Below, in pieces: positions 9,131 through 19,543 of a DNA stretch of 64,000 bases. The notes under the pieces were generated by a model. That model was not told where the DNA came from and made no database searches. It saw nothing but the letters and a program-made list of their open reading frames with translations. Positions within the stretch are counted from its first letter, which is position 1. Every line of letters begins with the position of its first letter. The position numbers and the translations under genes were made by a program. The stretch spans positions 558,001-622,000 of the forward strand of contig NZ_QEIH01000003.1 in assembly GCF_003260195.1 (NCBI RefSeq). Reading direction: 5' to 3'. The DNA is from Lutibacter citreus. Its GTDB lineage: Bacteria > Bacteroidota > Bacteroidia > Flavobacteriales > Flavobacteriaceae.

Positions 9131-9397
9131 ATTTTAATTAGTAGTGATTTTTAAAAATAGTAATTGGTTTTTATTCAATTTAATTGATCTAAAAAACAAC
9201 CTCACCTTTTATATTATCAAGCTACACTCCTATTAATCTTCACTTTAAGAGTTTTTTAGTCATTAATTAATTGTTTTATTTAAATAGATAGAATTCAATA
9301 TTATCAAATGTTTAATAAAACTGTAACAATTATTACATATTCAGAATTTTTATATACTAAAATGATATAAGTCATACCAAACCTTAAAAATTGCTGC

Positions 9398-9405
9398 TAA
9401 ATTTG
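9398..9405 (+). promoter_or_regulatory. Putative -7 element of ppdK
   Basis: TAAATTTG matches TAnnTTTG and lies 48 bp upstream of the ppdK start. The rest of the space from 9131 to 9453 is AT-rich, with no ORF or repeat that I can support. Confidence 0.45.
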
Positions 9406-9453
9406 TTAGGATTCATATAAATAATAACCAATATTAATTAAATCTTAGACAAA

Positions 9454-12183
9454 ATGGAAACTTTACAAGATGTGAAAACAAGAGTTTACAAGTTCGGAAA
9501 TAAAGAAGCCGATGGTAATAGTAAAATGAAAAACCTTTTAGGTGGTAAAGGGGCCAATTTAGCTGAAATGGGATTAATTGGTATTCCTGTTCCTCCGGGA
9601 TTTACTATTACTACAGAAGTTTGTACAGAGTATAATTTATTAGGGATAGATGCTGTTGAGGCTATGATTTCAAAAGAAGTTGAAGACGCTATACTTAATA
9701 TAGAAAATATTATGGGTTCAAAATTTGGCGACAAAGAAAATCCATTATTACTATCTGTTAGATCTGGAGCTAGAGTTTCTATGCCGGGAATGATGGATAC
9801 AGTTTTAAATTTAGGTTTAAATGATGATGTTGTAAAAGGATTGGCTAAAAAATCAAATAATGAACGTTTTGCATGGGATTCATACAGACGATTTATTCAA
9901 ATGTATGGTGATGTTGTTTTAGGAATGAAACCAGAATCTAAAGAAGACATTGATCCTTTTGAAGAAATAATGGAAGCTTTAAAACATAAACGCGAAATTG
10001 AATTAGATACTGAATTTACAATTCAAGATTTAAAAGATTTAGTATATGATTTTAAAGAAGCAGTAAAAAAACGAACAGGTCATGACTTTCCTACAAATCC
10101 TTATGATCAATTATGGGGAGCTGTAATAGCCGTATTTAATAGCTGGAATGGAAATAGAGCCATTTATTATAGAAAAATGAATGGGTATCCTTCAGATTGG
10201 GGAACTGCCGTAAACGTACAAGCAATGGTTTATGGAAATATGGGTGATAATTCAGGTACTGGTGTTTGTTTTACGCGTGATGCTGCAACAGGAGAAAATT
10301 TATTTAATGGTGAGTACTTAATAAATGCACAAGGTGAAGATGTTGTGGCTGGTACAAGAACTCCTCAGCAAATAACAAAACTAGGGTCACTTCGTTGGGC
10401 TAAATTAGCAAAGATTGAAGAAGAAGATAGAGCTACTAATTATCCTTCTTTAGAAGAGTTAATGCCTGTTATTTATAAAGAATTAAATGAATATCAAGAA
10501 AAATTAGAATTGCATTATAGAGACATGCAAGACATGGAATTTACAATACAAAACGGAAAACTTTGGATTTTACAAACTAGAAATGGTAAACGTACAGGTG
10601 CAGCAATGGTAAAAATTGCCATGGAAATGCTTCATGATAAATTAATCTCTGAAAAAGAAGCTTTATTGCGTATTGAACCAAATAAATTAGATGAATTACT
10701 ACACCCAATATTTAATCCTAAAGCTTTAAAAACGGCTCATGTAATCACGCAAGGATTACCTGCTTCACCAGGTGCAGCTACTGGTAAAATTGTATTTTTT
10801 GCAGATGAAGCTTCAAAATATAAACATAGTATTTTAGTTAGAATTGAAACTTCCCCTGAAGATTTAGAAGGAATGAACATTGCTAAAGGTATTTTAACTG
10901 CTCGTGGAGGAATGACTTCTCATGCCGCAGTGGTTGCCCGTGGAATGGGTAAATGTTGTGTATCTGGAGCTGGTGCTTTAAAAATAAACTATAAAAACCG
11001 TACTCTAACAGTAAATGGTCACGTATATCACGAAGGTGATTGGATTTCATTAAACGGTTCTACAGGAAATGTTATTGAAGGTAAAGTTGCCACAAGCGAA
11101 CCAGAATTAAGCGGAGAGTTTGCTGAAATTATGAAATTATCAGATAAATACGCAACAATGAAAGTGCGTACCAATGCCGATTCTCCAAAAGACGCAAAAG
11201 TTGCAATTAAATTTGGAGCACAAGGTATTGGATTAACAAGAACAGAACACATGTTTTTTGAAGTTGATCGTATAAAAGCAATGCGTGAAATGATTTTAGC
11301 TGATACTATTAAAGGTCGTAAAGAAGCTTTAAAAGAATTGTTACCAATGCAACGAGAAGATTTTGAAGGTATTTTTGAAGCAATGGCAGGTTTACCTGTA
11401 ACGGTTCGTTTATTAGATCCACCTTTACATGAATTTGTGCCTCACCAACTTGAAACTCAACGTAGTTTGGCAGAAGATATGCATATCTCATTAGAAGCGG
11501 TAAAAATAAAAGTTGCCCAGTTAGAAGAGTTTAATCCAATGTTAGGTCATAGAGGATGTAGATTAGGAATTACATATCCCGAAATTACAGAAATGCAAAC
11601 TAGAGCAATTATTGAAGCTGCCTTAAATTTAAAAGAAAAAGGAATTATTTCAAAACCCGAAATAATGGTTCCGCTAATTGGTACTATTGCTGAGTTTGAA
11701 AATCAAGAAGCAGTAATTAGAGAAACTGTAAACAAAGTATTTGAAGAAAGAAATACTACAATTGAATATTTAGTAGGAACAATGATAGAGATTCCACGTG
11801 CTGCTTTAACGGCAGACTTAATTGCAAAAAAAGCAGATTTCTTCTCCTTTGGAACAAATGATTTAACTCAAATGACCTTTGGATATTCACGTGATGATGC
11901 TGGTACATTTTTACCAATTTATATTGAAAATGGTATTTTAAAAAATGATCCTTTTGAAGTATTAGATCAAGAAGGAGTTGGACAATTAGTTGAAATGGGT
12001 ACTTTAAAAGGTAGAAGTGTTAAACCAAATTTAAAAGTAGGTATTTGTGGTGAACATGGTGGTGAACCAAACTCCGTAGAATTCTGTTATAAAACAGGAA
12101 TGAATTATGTTAGTTGTTCACCTTATAGAGTACCAATTGCTCGTATTGCATCGGCACAAGCAGCAATTAAAGCTCAACAATAA
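9454..12183 (+). CDS. ppdK: Pyruvate, phosphate dikinase
   Basis: A 909-residue enzyme interconverting pyruvate, ATP and phosphate with phosphoenolpyruvate, AMP and diphosphate. It is a gluconeogenic/glycolytic step common in Flavobacteriia. Order: N-terminal ATP-grasp domain (LLGGKGANLAEM near the start), the swivelling phosphohistidine domain with catalytic His490 in GGMTSHAAVVARGMG, and the C-terminal PEP-binding TIM barrel ending with Cys865 in GICGEHGG. Length and motifs are complete. It is monocistronic, with a -7 box upstream and a strong terminator downstream. Confidence 0.97.
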   Translation: METLQDVKTRVYKFGNKEADGNSKMKNLLGGKGANLAEMGLIGIPVPPGFTITTEVCTEYNLLGIDAVEAMISKEVEDAILNIENIMGSKFGDKENPLLLSVRSGARVSMPGMMDTVLNLGLNDDVVKGLAKKSNNERFAWDSYRRFIQMYGDVVLGMKPESKEDIDPFEEIMEALKHKREIELDTEFTIQDLKDLVYDFKEAVKKRTGHDFPTNPYDQLWGAVIAVFNSWNGNRAIYYRKMNGYPSDWGTAVNVQAMVYGNMGDNSGTGVCFTRDAATGENLFNGEYLINAQGEDVVAGTRTPQQITKLGSLRWAKLAKIEEEDRATNYPSLEELMPVIYKELNEYQEKLELHYRDMQDMEFTIQNGKLWILQTRNGKRTGAAMVKIAMEMLHDKLISEKEALLRIEPNKLDELLHPIFNPKALKTAHVITQGLPASPGAATGKIVFFADEASKYKHSILVRIETSPEDLEGMNIAKGILTARGGMTSHAAVVARGMGKCCVSGAGALKINYKNRTLTVNGHVYHEGDWISLNGSTGNVIEGKVATSEPELSGEFAEIMKLSDKYATMKVRTNADSPKDAKVAIKFGAQGIGLTRTEHMFFEVDRIKAMREMILADTIKGRKEALKELLPMQREDFEGIFEAMAGLPVTVRLLDPPLHEFVPHQLETQRSLAEDMHISLEAVKIKVAQLEEFNPMLGHRGCRLGITYPEITEMQTRAIIEAALNLKEKGIISKPEIMVPLIGTIAEFENQEAVIRETVNKVFEERNTTIEYLVGTMIEIPRAALTADLIAKKADFFSFGTNDLTQMTFGYSRDDAGTFLPIYIENGILKNDPFEVLDQEGVGQLVEMGTLKGRSVKPNLKVGICGEHGGEPNSVEFCYKTGMNYVSCSPYRVPIARIASAQAAIKAQQ

Positions 12184-12204
12184 TATAATTTTTTAATTAG
12201 TAGC

Positions 12205-12240
12205 AAAGAGGCTGTTCTAATACTTAGAGCAGCCTCTTTA
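12205..12240 (+). terminator. Terminator of ppdK
   Basis: A 16-bp stem with one G-T pair, AAAGAGGCTGTTCTAA (12205-12220) with TTAGAGCAGCCTCTTT (12224-12239), and a 3-nt loop, 22 bp past the ppdK stop. Confidence 0.9.
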
Positions 12241-12550
12241 TTTTGTGAAAATTCTTATTTAAGCTCCATAATTATAAAAACAAACGAAATATATTTGATA
12301 ATTTTAAAACTATTCAATAAAAATTATTTTAGTCCAGAAATATTATGATTACTAATATTAAATTTAGGATTAAGCTTCTACCCTATCATATTAAAATACA
12401 CTTTTAAATATTTATTTTTTACAACTCATAAATTTAAAGAGATTTATAAACTTTAATATAGTAATACTTAAAAGAATCTTTAAAAATTGAATAAGGCTTG
12501 AAGCATAGATTTAAAAATGCTATTTTAGCTATATCAAACATATTTCTATA
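12241..12550. other. AT-rich intergenic region, no feature recognised
   Basis: Between the ppdK terminator and the next lipoprotein gene there is no supported ORF. A lone TATATTTG at 12290-12297 matches a -7 box but is 254 bp before the next gene, so I do not assign it. Confidence 0.4.
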
Positions 12551-13063
12551 ATGATACAAAAGTATATATCTATAATTTTACTTATTTTACTTTTCGGTTG
12601 TAATGAAAAGAAAGAAATTAGCTCAATAAATCCTGAAAACTGGGAAAAACGATCTATAAACCTCAATAAAATAAAGGATTCTCTTGAATATGGAAAATCT
12701 TACCTTTCTATTTATTCGCAAATTTACAGTATGAATCAGCATAGAGTACATAACTTAACTGCTATGGTAAGTTTACGAAATACAAGTGATTTAGATTCTA
12801 TTTATATTTTAAAAGCAGAATATTACGATACACATGGAAATTCTGTTAGAAAATATTTTAACTACCCAATATTTTTAGCTCCAATGGAAACTACAGAAAT
12901 AATTATAGATGAAATTGATGTTACTGGAGGAACTGGTTCAAACTTTATCTTTGAATGGAAAATTCCAAAAAATTGCCCAGAACCTTTATTTGAAGGAGTT
13001 ATGAGTTCAACAATGGGGCAGCAAGGTTTATCTTTTACAACTCTCGCTAAAAGAATTAAATAA
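12551..13063 (+). CDS. DUF3124 family lipoprotein
   Basis: A 170-residue protein with a lipoprotein signal ending in the lipobox LLFGC (Cys17). It should therefore be anchored to an envelope membrane. The body matches the DUF3124 pattern: YSQIYSMNQHRVHNLTAMV, then LRNTSDLDSIYIL, then YYDTHGNSVRKY, then the conserved end with GTGSNFIFEW and GQQGLSF. The function of the family is not known. It lies upstream of a hybrid sensor kinase in the same direction but 276 bp away, so co-transcription is uncertain. Confidence 0.75.
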   Translation: MIQKYISIILLILLFGCNEKKEISSINPENWEKRSINLNKIKDSLEYGKSYLSIYSQIYSMNQHRVHNLTAMVSLRNTSDLDSIYILKAEYYDTHGNSVRKYFNYPIFLAPMETTEIIIDEIDVTGGTGSNFIFEWKIPKNCPEPLFEGVMSSTMGQQGLSFTTLAKRIK

Positions 13064-13339
13064 TTATAGATTAATCACGGCTTTAAATGGTTATGCATTA
13101 ATTCTTTTATATATACTTAAATTAAAAATATTCAATTTGTAATTTTAATTTAGAAAATAAAACTATCTAGCACTTTCTCATTTAAATCTTTTATTTTAAA
13201 ATAGATTTCAAATCGTAAAAAAAGAATTTAAAGTATAAATCATTATTCTTTTTATATTAAAGTTATTTGTTTAATTTTAATTTTTTTTAAAATTCATAAG
13301 AATATTTATTACAATTTTGTTAAAATTCATGCCCCCAAA

Positions 13340-15397
13340 ATGAAACAAAAAATAATAACCCTACTAATTTTTATTTCAATTTCTGTTTGTAAATTAAATG
13401 CCCAGTACAAAGTTTATTTTGGGGACAATTATCCACCATATAATTATTTAAATGAAAAGGGAGATCTTATAGGGTTTAATATAGATATATTAAATACAAT
13501 TAAGGATTTATACAAAGAGAAAGATATACAAATTAATGGAGGTAATTGGAGAACCGTTAATGAGTCTCTTAAAAATGGTAATATTGATGCTATTGGGGGA
13601 TATCATATTCCAGGCAGTCTAGATTCAGAATATTTATATACAAGGGCGGCTATAAACACATCTCATTCTTTCTTATTTAACAAAAATAATTTTCATGATT
13701 TTTCATTAGAATATTTTAGAAGAGCTAAAGAACCACTTGTTGCTATGTGGAAAAACGATGTGCTTATTCATTATATTCAATCAATTAACCCCACTGTTAA
13801 ATTTTTATTTGTTAAAAGTTATGAAGATCTAATTAATACAATAGACAGAAAAGATGTTACCTGTATTTTTGGACAAAGAATTGGTGCTATGTACTATGCT
13901 AAAAAACTTAACAAGGATTATATTTTACCTCTTGATCATAAAATATTAGAACGTTCAATGGGATTTAAAGTTTCTAAAGAGAAACCTGAGTTAGCTAAAA
14001 TTTTAAACAATGGATTAGAAGTTATTTTAGCTAACGGTAAACACCAAGAAATTTACGACAAATGGATTACTCAATACGAAAAGAAAAATACAGACTGGCA
14101 TAATTACTTTAAATACTTATTGATTACTGGTATAATTATTTCCTTATTATTTGCATTGCTTTTAATAGCAAATAGAGTTTTAAAAAGCAAAATACAAACT
14201 AAAACTAAAGACTTAAGAAAACAACTGGATTTGAACTCTAAAATTATGTTAGAACTTGAAGATCAGAAAAATAAAGCTGAAGAAAGTGACAAAATGAAAT
14301 CTGCTTTTTTAGCAAATATGAGTCACGAAATAAGAACACCAATGAATGGTATCTTAGGTTTTACCGACCTTTTAAAAACAGTGGATTACTCTTCAGAAAA
14401 ACAAGCTTTATTTATTGATATCATTCAAAAAAGTGGTAACAGGATGTTAGAAACTATTAATAATATTATTGATGTATCCAAGCTTGAATCTGGTATGGAA
14501 AAAATATTTATTCAAGAAGTTAACATTAATAGTAATATAAATGAACTGAATAAATTTTTTACTCCTGAAGCTACTTCCAAAGGAATAGATTTAATCTTTA
14601 AAGAAGAAGTTTCATCCTTAACTAAACCATTTTATACTGATAAATACAAAGTAAACTCCATACTAACTAATATTATTAAAAATGCTTTAAAATTCACCAA
14701 TAAAGGATTTATAGAAGTTAAATATAGTGTTAACAATGAATATGCAGAATTTTGGATAAAAGATTCAGGAATTGGTATTCCTTTTGAAAAACAAAATTCA
14801 ATTTTTAATGAATTTGTACAAGCTGATATCTCTCACTCCAGTGGTTATGAAGGATCTGGACTTGGATTATCTATTTCAAAAGGTTATGCAAATTTATTAA
14901 AAGGAGAAATAAAACTTAAATCGGAACCTAATAAAGGAACTTCTTTTTATGTAAAAATACCTAATTTAACTAAATCTAATAACGAAACTAATAACATTGC
15001 AAAACCAAAAATCAATAAAAAAGCAGCATCTCTTAATTATAAAATTCTGATTGCTGAAGATGATGAAACTTCTTTTTTTTATTTAGAAAACGTATTAGAA
15101 AAAGTGTCAAATAATATAATTAGAGCTAAAAACGGTAACGAAGTTGTTGAATTGGCTAAAAACAACCCAGATATTGACGTTATATTAATGGATATAAAAA
15201 TGCCGTTTTTAAATGGTTTTGAAGCAACCAAAGAAATTAGAAAATTTAATAAGGAGGTATATATTATTGCCCAATCTGCATATTCACAAACAAGTTTTAG
15301 AACAAAGGCAGACGAAGCTGGATGTAATACTTATATTTCAAAACCTATTGATAATAAAAAACTTCTTCAGATAATTGAAAATATAAAACAAAACTGA
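13340..15397 (+). CDS. Hybrid sensor histidine kinase with periplasmic SBP3 domain
   Basis: 685 residues in this order: signal peptide, periplasmic extracellular-solute-binding family 3 domain (about 22-250; YKVYFGDNYPPYNYLNEKGDLIG), transmembrane helix (about 258-278), and a coiled linker. Then come HisKA with His329 in ANMSHEIRTPMNG, an HATPase_c domain (N box near NIIKNALKF, G boxes DSGIGIP and GSGLGLSI), and a C-terminal receiver with Asp618 in LMDIKMP and the lysine of YISKPID. SBP3 domains bind amino acids or other small solutes. There is no output domain and no adjacent response regulator, so the phosphate must pass to a protein encoded elsewhere. Confidence 0.92.
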   Translation: MKQKIITLLIFISISVCKLNAQYKVYFGDNYPPYNYLNEKGDLIGFNIDILNTIKDLYKEKDIQINGGNWRTVNESLKNGNIDAIGGYHIPGSLDSEYLYTRAAINTSHSFLFNKNNFHDFSLEYFRRAKEPLVAMWKNDVLIHYIQSINPTVKFLFVKSYEDLINTIDRKDVTCIFGQRIGAMYYAKKLNKDYILPLDHKILERSMGFKVSKEKPELAKILNNGLEVILANGKHQEIYDKWITQYEKKNTDWHNYFKYLLITGIIISLLFALLLIANRVLKSKIQTKTKDLRKQLDLNSKIMLELEDQKNKAEESDKMKSAFLANMSHEIRTPMNGILGFTDLLKTVDYSSEKQALFIDIIQKSGNRMLETINNIIDVSKLESGMEKIFIQEVNINSNINELNKFFTPEATSKGIDLIFKEEVSSLTKPFYTDKYKVNSILTNIIKNALKFTNKGFIEVKYSVNNEYAEFWIKDSGIGIPFEKQNSIFNEFVQADISHSSGYEGSGLGLSISKGYANLLKGEIKLKSEPNKGTSFYVKIPNLTKSNNETNNIAKPKINKKAASLNYKILIAEDDETSFFYLENVLEKVSNNIIRAKNGNEVVELAKNNPDIDVILMDIKMPFLNGFEATKEIRKFNKEVYIIAQSAYSQTSFRTKADEAGCNTYISKPIDNKKLLQIIENIKQN

Positions 15398-15578
15398 TTT
15401 AGTAAATGTTGAAATAGTATTTTTTAGATTTTAACGTGTTTTAAAATCCAAAACTTTCTGATCATCAAAAAAGCTATCCCCCTCTAATAAAACAAGGTGA
15501 AATTAATTTAGATTTTTTCAAGAATAAGAACTCTAAATGTTTTTTTTGAAATATTCAAATCCCTTAATAAATTGATCT

Positions 15579-18038
15579 TTATTTAGAGTTTATTATAATC
15601 TCTTCACCTTTAAGTCCTTTGGATTTTACTGTTAACTTTATTTTTCCTGATTGTTCGGTTGAATTTAATATCACCAATGCCAAACCATTAAAGGCTTTCC
15701 GTTTACTCCCTTGAAACGATTCCAAAGATATAGGGTCCCCATTATCTAACCCAACAATTTTACCCGTTCCTTTCACGGTAAAGGTTACCAAATTATCAGC
15801 TATTGGACAGATATTTCCATATTTATCTTCAATACGCACTGTTACATAAGCTAAATCCTTTCCATCAGCATTAATAACACTTCTATCAACTGACAATTTA
15901 ATTTTTGAAGGCTTACCTCCTGTCTTAATTTTTTTCTCTTTAATAATTTCCCCGTTTTTATAACCAACAACATTAATTGAACCTGGTTGATATGGAACAT
16001 CCCAACTCAATCTATAAGGTGAATCAAATGTTTTTGGTTCGTATCGAAGGAAATCAATAGGTAATGTTGTAAGATCTTTACCTTTCACTTTTCGCCCCAT
16101 TGATTTACCATTTACAAAAAGTTCAGCCTCGTCACAGTTAGTATAACAATACACCGGAATAATATCCCCTTCTTTTCCTTCCCAATTCCAATGAGGCAAA
16201 AGGTGAATCATAGGTTTCGTTGTCCACTGACTTTGATATAAATAATAGCGATCTTTAGGAAAACCTGCTAAATCTACAATACCAAAATAAGAACTACGTG
16301 AAGGCCAATCTGTATTCCAATGACCATTTGTAGTATTATCTAAACCTCCATACGGACTTGTTTCACCTAAATAATCAAAACCTGTCCAAACAAATTCACC
16401 CATTACGTGAGGATTATTCTCCTGAAAATGAAACTCAATATCTGGTGGATATCCCCAAGGTGGATTTGTAAAATCATAACTTGTCTGTTGTAGCGATTCG
16501 TGCTTTTTGTATTTCTCTAAAGGAAAATGATACACACCTCGAGTACTATAACAGCTTGAAGTTTCTGATCCATAAATTGGTAATTCCGGATAATTTGCCT
16601 TCAACTCTCCATATTTTGTAGGTTTATAATTAACACCCGAAATATCCACTTGTTGAGCCATATTATTATCATAGGCAGTAGGATAAGAATTAAAACCAGC
16701 TGTTGTTGGACGTGAAGGGTCAATTTCTTTGCAAATTGCATTAAGTTCTTTAGCCATTTTCCATCCGATTTCTTCCTTCCACTGCTCTTTAATTTCGTTT
16801 CCAATACTCCACATAATTATTGAAGGATGATTTCTATCTCTAAGAATCATATCGCTTAAATCTCGTTTACTCCATTCGTCAAAAAACTTATTATAACCGT
16901 TCTCTACCTTGGGCAGTTTCCAGCAATCAAAAGCTTCATCCAACACCATCAATCCCATTTCATCACACAATTCAAGAAAAACACGTGAAGGCGGATTATG
17001 ACTTGTACGAATTGCATTCACACCCATATCTTTCATAATTTGAAGTTTACGCTCGTCAGCTCTTCTATAAATAGCAGCTCCTAATGCACCATTATCATGA
17101 TGTAAACAAACACCATTGAATCTTACTTTTTTATTATTCAAGAAAAAACCATCAACATCGTAACGAATTGATCGGATACCAAAAGTACTTTTAAACGTAT
17201 CTTTTATTTTTTCATCTTCTAAAATTGTAGTTACAACACTGTACAAATTAGGATTGGTAACATCCCATAATTCAGGATTTTTAATATTTGTAAAAACTCT
17301 AGACACTTTTGTTGAATTTGCTTCAATTTCTATATTTTCTAAAGCGGATGCTACTTTTATTCCTTTAGGAGAAAAATACTTATGTTGAACAATTACAGTT
17401 CTTTTTTTATCAGATTTATTAACAATTGTTGTTTCATTCTGTACCACACCTTTTTCGGAAGTTGCAGTTGGAGTTGTAATATATGTCCCCCAATTATCTA
17501 AATAAATAGGCTCGTCTACTTTTAACCAAACAGAACGGTAAATTCCTGCTCCAGGATACCAACGAGAGGCAAAATCTTCAGGTGTTAATCTTACAGCAAT
17601 TACATTTTCAGAATCATCATAATTAAGATATGAACTTATATCAAATTCGAAACCAATATAACCGTAAGGTCTATTACCAACTTTATGTCCGTTTACCCAA
17701 ACATGTGCATTATACATTGCACCCTCAAATTCAATACGAACAACTTTTCCCTTAGCAGATTTTGGCATTTTAAAATGTTTGCGATACCAACCTGTCCCAT
17801 GTACGGGCAACCCTCCAGTTCTGCAATCAAAATTAATATTAAATGGACCTTCAATAGCCCAGTCATGTGGCAAATTCAAATTTCGCCAAGTTGAATCATC
17901 AAAACCAACTAACTCTGCTCCTTCTGCTTTATCATTAAAAAACATCCAGTTTTTATCAAAATTTTCTTCAGGTGAATACTGAGCATTGACACCAATTGTA
18001 AATACCACAATTAGAAACGCTAATAATAAGTTTTTCAT
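15579..18038 (-). CDS. Glycoside hydrolase family 2 (beta-galactosidase-like), exported
   Basis: 819 residues with a signal peptide (about 1-19). Domains in order: sugar-binding jelly roll (25-180, DSTWRNLNLPHDWAIEGPF), Ig-like domain, TIM barrel with acid/base Glu415 in SIGNEIKEQW and nucleophile Glu492 in IYGSETSS, a DUF4982-type domain, and a C-terminal Ig-like GH2 domain (ADGKDLAYVTVRIEDKYGN). The architecture is that of Bacteroidota exo-beta-galactosidases acting on polysaccharide fragments. Beta-glucuronidase or another GH2 activity cannot be excluded. It is the last gene of the GH31-sulfatase operon, 26 bp after the preceding sulfatase. Confidence 0.9.
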   Translation of the reverse strand: MKNLLLAFLIVVFTIGVNAQYSPEENFDKNWMFFNDKAEGAELVGFDDSTWRNLNLPHDWAIEGPFNINFDCRTGGLPVHGTGWYRKHFKMPKSAKGKVVRIEFEGAMYNAHVWVNGHKVGNRPYGYIGFEFDISSYLNYDDSENVIAVRLTPEDFASRWYPGAGIYRSVWLKVDEPIYLDNWGTYITTPTATSEKGVVQNETTIVNKSDKKRTVIVQHKYFSPKGIKVASALENIEIEANSTKVSRVFTNIKNPELWDVTNPNLYSVVTTILEDEKIKDTFKSTFGIRSIRYDVDGFFLNNKKVRFNGVCLHHDNGALGAAIYRRADERKLQIMKDMGVNAIRTSHNPPSRVFLELCDEMGLMVLDEAFDCWKLPKVENGYNKFFDEWSKRDLSDMILRDRNHPSIIMWSIGNEIKEQWKEEIGWKMAKELNAICKEIDPSRPTTAGFNSYPTAYDNNMAQQVDISGVNYKPTKYGELKANYPELPIYGSETSSCYSTRGVYHFPLEKYKKHESLQQTSYDFTNPPWGYPPDIEFHFQENNPHVMGEFVWTGFDYLGETSPYGGLDNTTNGHWNTDWPSRSSYFGIVDLAGFPKDRYYLYQSQWTTKPMIHLLPHWNWEGKEGDIIPVYCYTNCDEAELFVNGKSMGRKVKGKDLTTLPIDFLRYEPKTFDSPYRLSWDVPYQPGSINVVGYKNGEIIKEKKIKTGGKPSKIKLSVDRSVINADGKDLAYVTVRIEDKYGNICPIADNLVTFTVKGTGKIVGLDNGDPISLESFQGSKRKAFNGLALVILNSTEQSGKIKLTVKSKGLKGEEIIINSK

Positions 18039-18064
18039 TTATCTTGTTTTATCTTTTATTGAAA

Positions 18065-19543
18065 TCAAAAATTAGGTAAAAAACCCTTGTTCTTCGTCTT
18101 TAATTGTTTTATTAACCTATCAACTACTTCTGGGTTTTCATTTGCTATGTTAATGGTCTCATTTGGATCTTTATCGTGATCAAAAAGCATCATTTCCTGC
18201 CTTTTACCATTATTAAAAACAGCAAATCGATATCGGTCTGTTCTCATACTTAAAATATTCCGCCAATAACTTAGCACAACTTCATTTCCCTTAGTCTTTG
18301 GGTTATTAATAAGCGGAACCATACTCTTACCATCAATACTTTTCGGTAGTTCAATTCCTGCCAGGTCACAGATTGTTGGATATAGATCTATTGACGATAC
18401 CAAGCCATCAGTTTTCACTCCTGACTCCTTTATGTCAGGCGTTTTAAGAAGTAACTTACTATTTAATCCACGTTCAAAAGTGCTATGTTTTCCCCAAATT
18501 GTATGATCTCCCAGATGCCATCCGTGATCTCCCCATACAATCACAATGGTGTTTTTATCCAAATTAAGTTCCTTAAGCTTATTTAAGACCTTACCAACTT
18601 GCGCGTCAGTATAACTTATGGACGCATAATTAGCGTGTATTACATTTTTTGCATATTCGTCTGACAATCGCTTACCAGCTCCTCCTTTTTCAGGATGTGT
18701 GTATTGCCCAAAGAACTCAGTGCTATTGTGAAGAAATACGCCACTTACTCCTTTTGGCAACTCAGGGTTTGGGGACACTTTAATGTCTTTATGATCATAC
18801 ATATCCCAATATTTTTTAGGAGCACAAAATGGTAAATGTGGCTTATAAAAACCAACTGCCATAAAAAAGGGTTTTTGCTTGTTAGCCAATTGCTCTAACT
18901 GATTGGTAGCTAAATTAGCTAAAATTCCATCTGGATAGCTCTCATCTTCAACATCCAATATCTCATAAGCGGGATTTGGTTTCGTGTTACGATTTCTTCC
19001 ATTTGCATACGCATGCACAAGTTCCTGACCCTCCCATAAACTATTAGGATCTGTAACAAACTGATCCCAACTATATGGTAATTCTAGAACACTTTTATTT
19101 TTGAAATTAACATGTCCATTACCGCTATGGCTAATTTTCCCCATACCCACAGTAAAATAACCATTTCGCTTAAGGTGATGTACAAAAGTTTCAGGTGTTA
19201 GCGATTCAGGTTTACCCGCCAAACTTTTTTCTAAATGATGATGATTTATATCTTCAATTGCTTCAATATTTTTTCCTGTTAACATGCAAGCTCTAGATGG
19301 ACCACAAGTTGGTACTTGAGCATAATGCCTAGTAAATGTTCTTCCTTCTGAAGCCAGTTTATCAAGATTAGGAGTAATCATTAGATTATTTCCATAAACT
19401 CCCAATTGAGGTCTCAAATCATCTATACAAATAAATAAAAAGTTGGGTTTAGCTGTGTTATCTTTTTTAACCTGTTGGGCATTGGCATTTATCACAAAAA
19501 CCAACATTAAAATTAAATAAAGATATGTGTTTGTTTTTTTCAT
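18065..19543 (-). CDS. S1 sulfatase, iduronate-2-sulfatase-like (S1_7-type)
   Basis: A 492-residue exported sulfatase with a signal peptide to about residue 22. The metal aspartates are in FICIDDLRPQLGVYG. The formylglycine site is Cys80 in CGPSR followed by ACMLTG. The distal metal/sulfate motif is WGDHGWHLGDH. The IDDLRPQLG and KISHSGNG segments and the HLPFCAPKKYWDMY block resemble the iduronate-2-sulfatase subgroup. It should remove sulfate esters from a glycan in the periplasm after its Cys is matured. It directly follows the next sulfatase in the operon with no spacer. Confidence 0.9.
   Translation of the reverse strand: MKKTNTYLYLILMLVFVINANAQQVKKDNTAKPNFLFICIDDLRPQLGVYGNNLMITPNLDKLASEGRTFTRHYAQVPTCGPSRACMLTGKNIEAIEDINHHHLEKSLAGKPESLTPETFVHHLKRNGYFTVGMGKISHSGNGHVNFKNKSVLELPYSWDQFVTDPNSLWEGQELVHAYANGRNRNTKPNPAYEILDVEDESYPDGILANLATNQLEQLANKQKPFFMAVGFYKPHLPFCAPKKYWDMYDHKDIKVSPNPELPKGVSGVFLHNSTEFFGQYTHPEKGGAGKRLSDEYAKNVIHANYASISYTDAQVGKVLNKLKELNLDKNTIVIVWGDHGWHLGDHTIWGKHSTFERGLNSKLLLKTPDIKESGVKTDGLVSSIDLYPTICDLAGIELPKSIDGKSMVPLINNPKTKGNEVVLSYWRNILSMRTDRYRFAVFNNGKRQEMMLFDHDKDPNETINIANENPEVVDRLIKQLKTKNKGFLPNF

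Noticed and set aside
12290..12297. TATATTTG as promoter of the DUF3124 gene
   Set aside because: It is about 250 bp from the start codon and lacks a -33 element; AT-rich DNA gives many such matches.
15427..15448. 8-bp hairpin GATTTTAA/TTAAAATC between the convergent kinase and GH2 genes as a terminator
   Set aside because: No U run follows on either strand, so termination is not supported.
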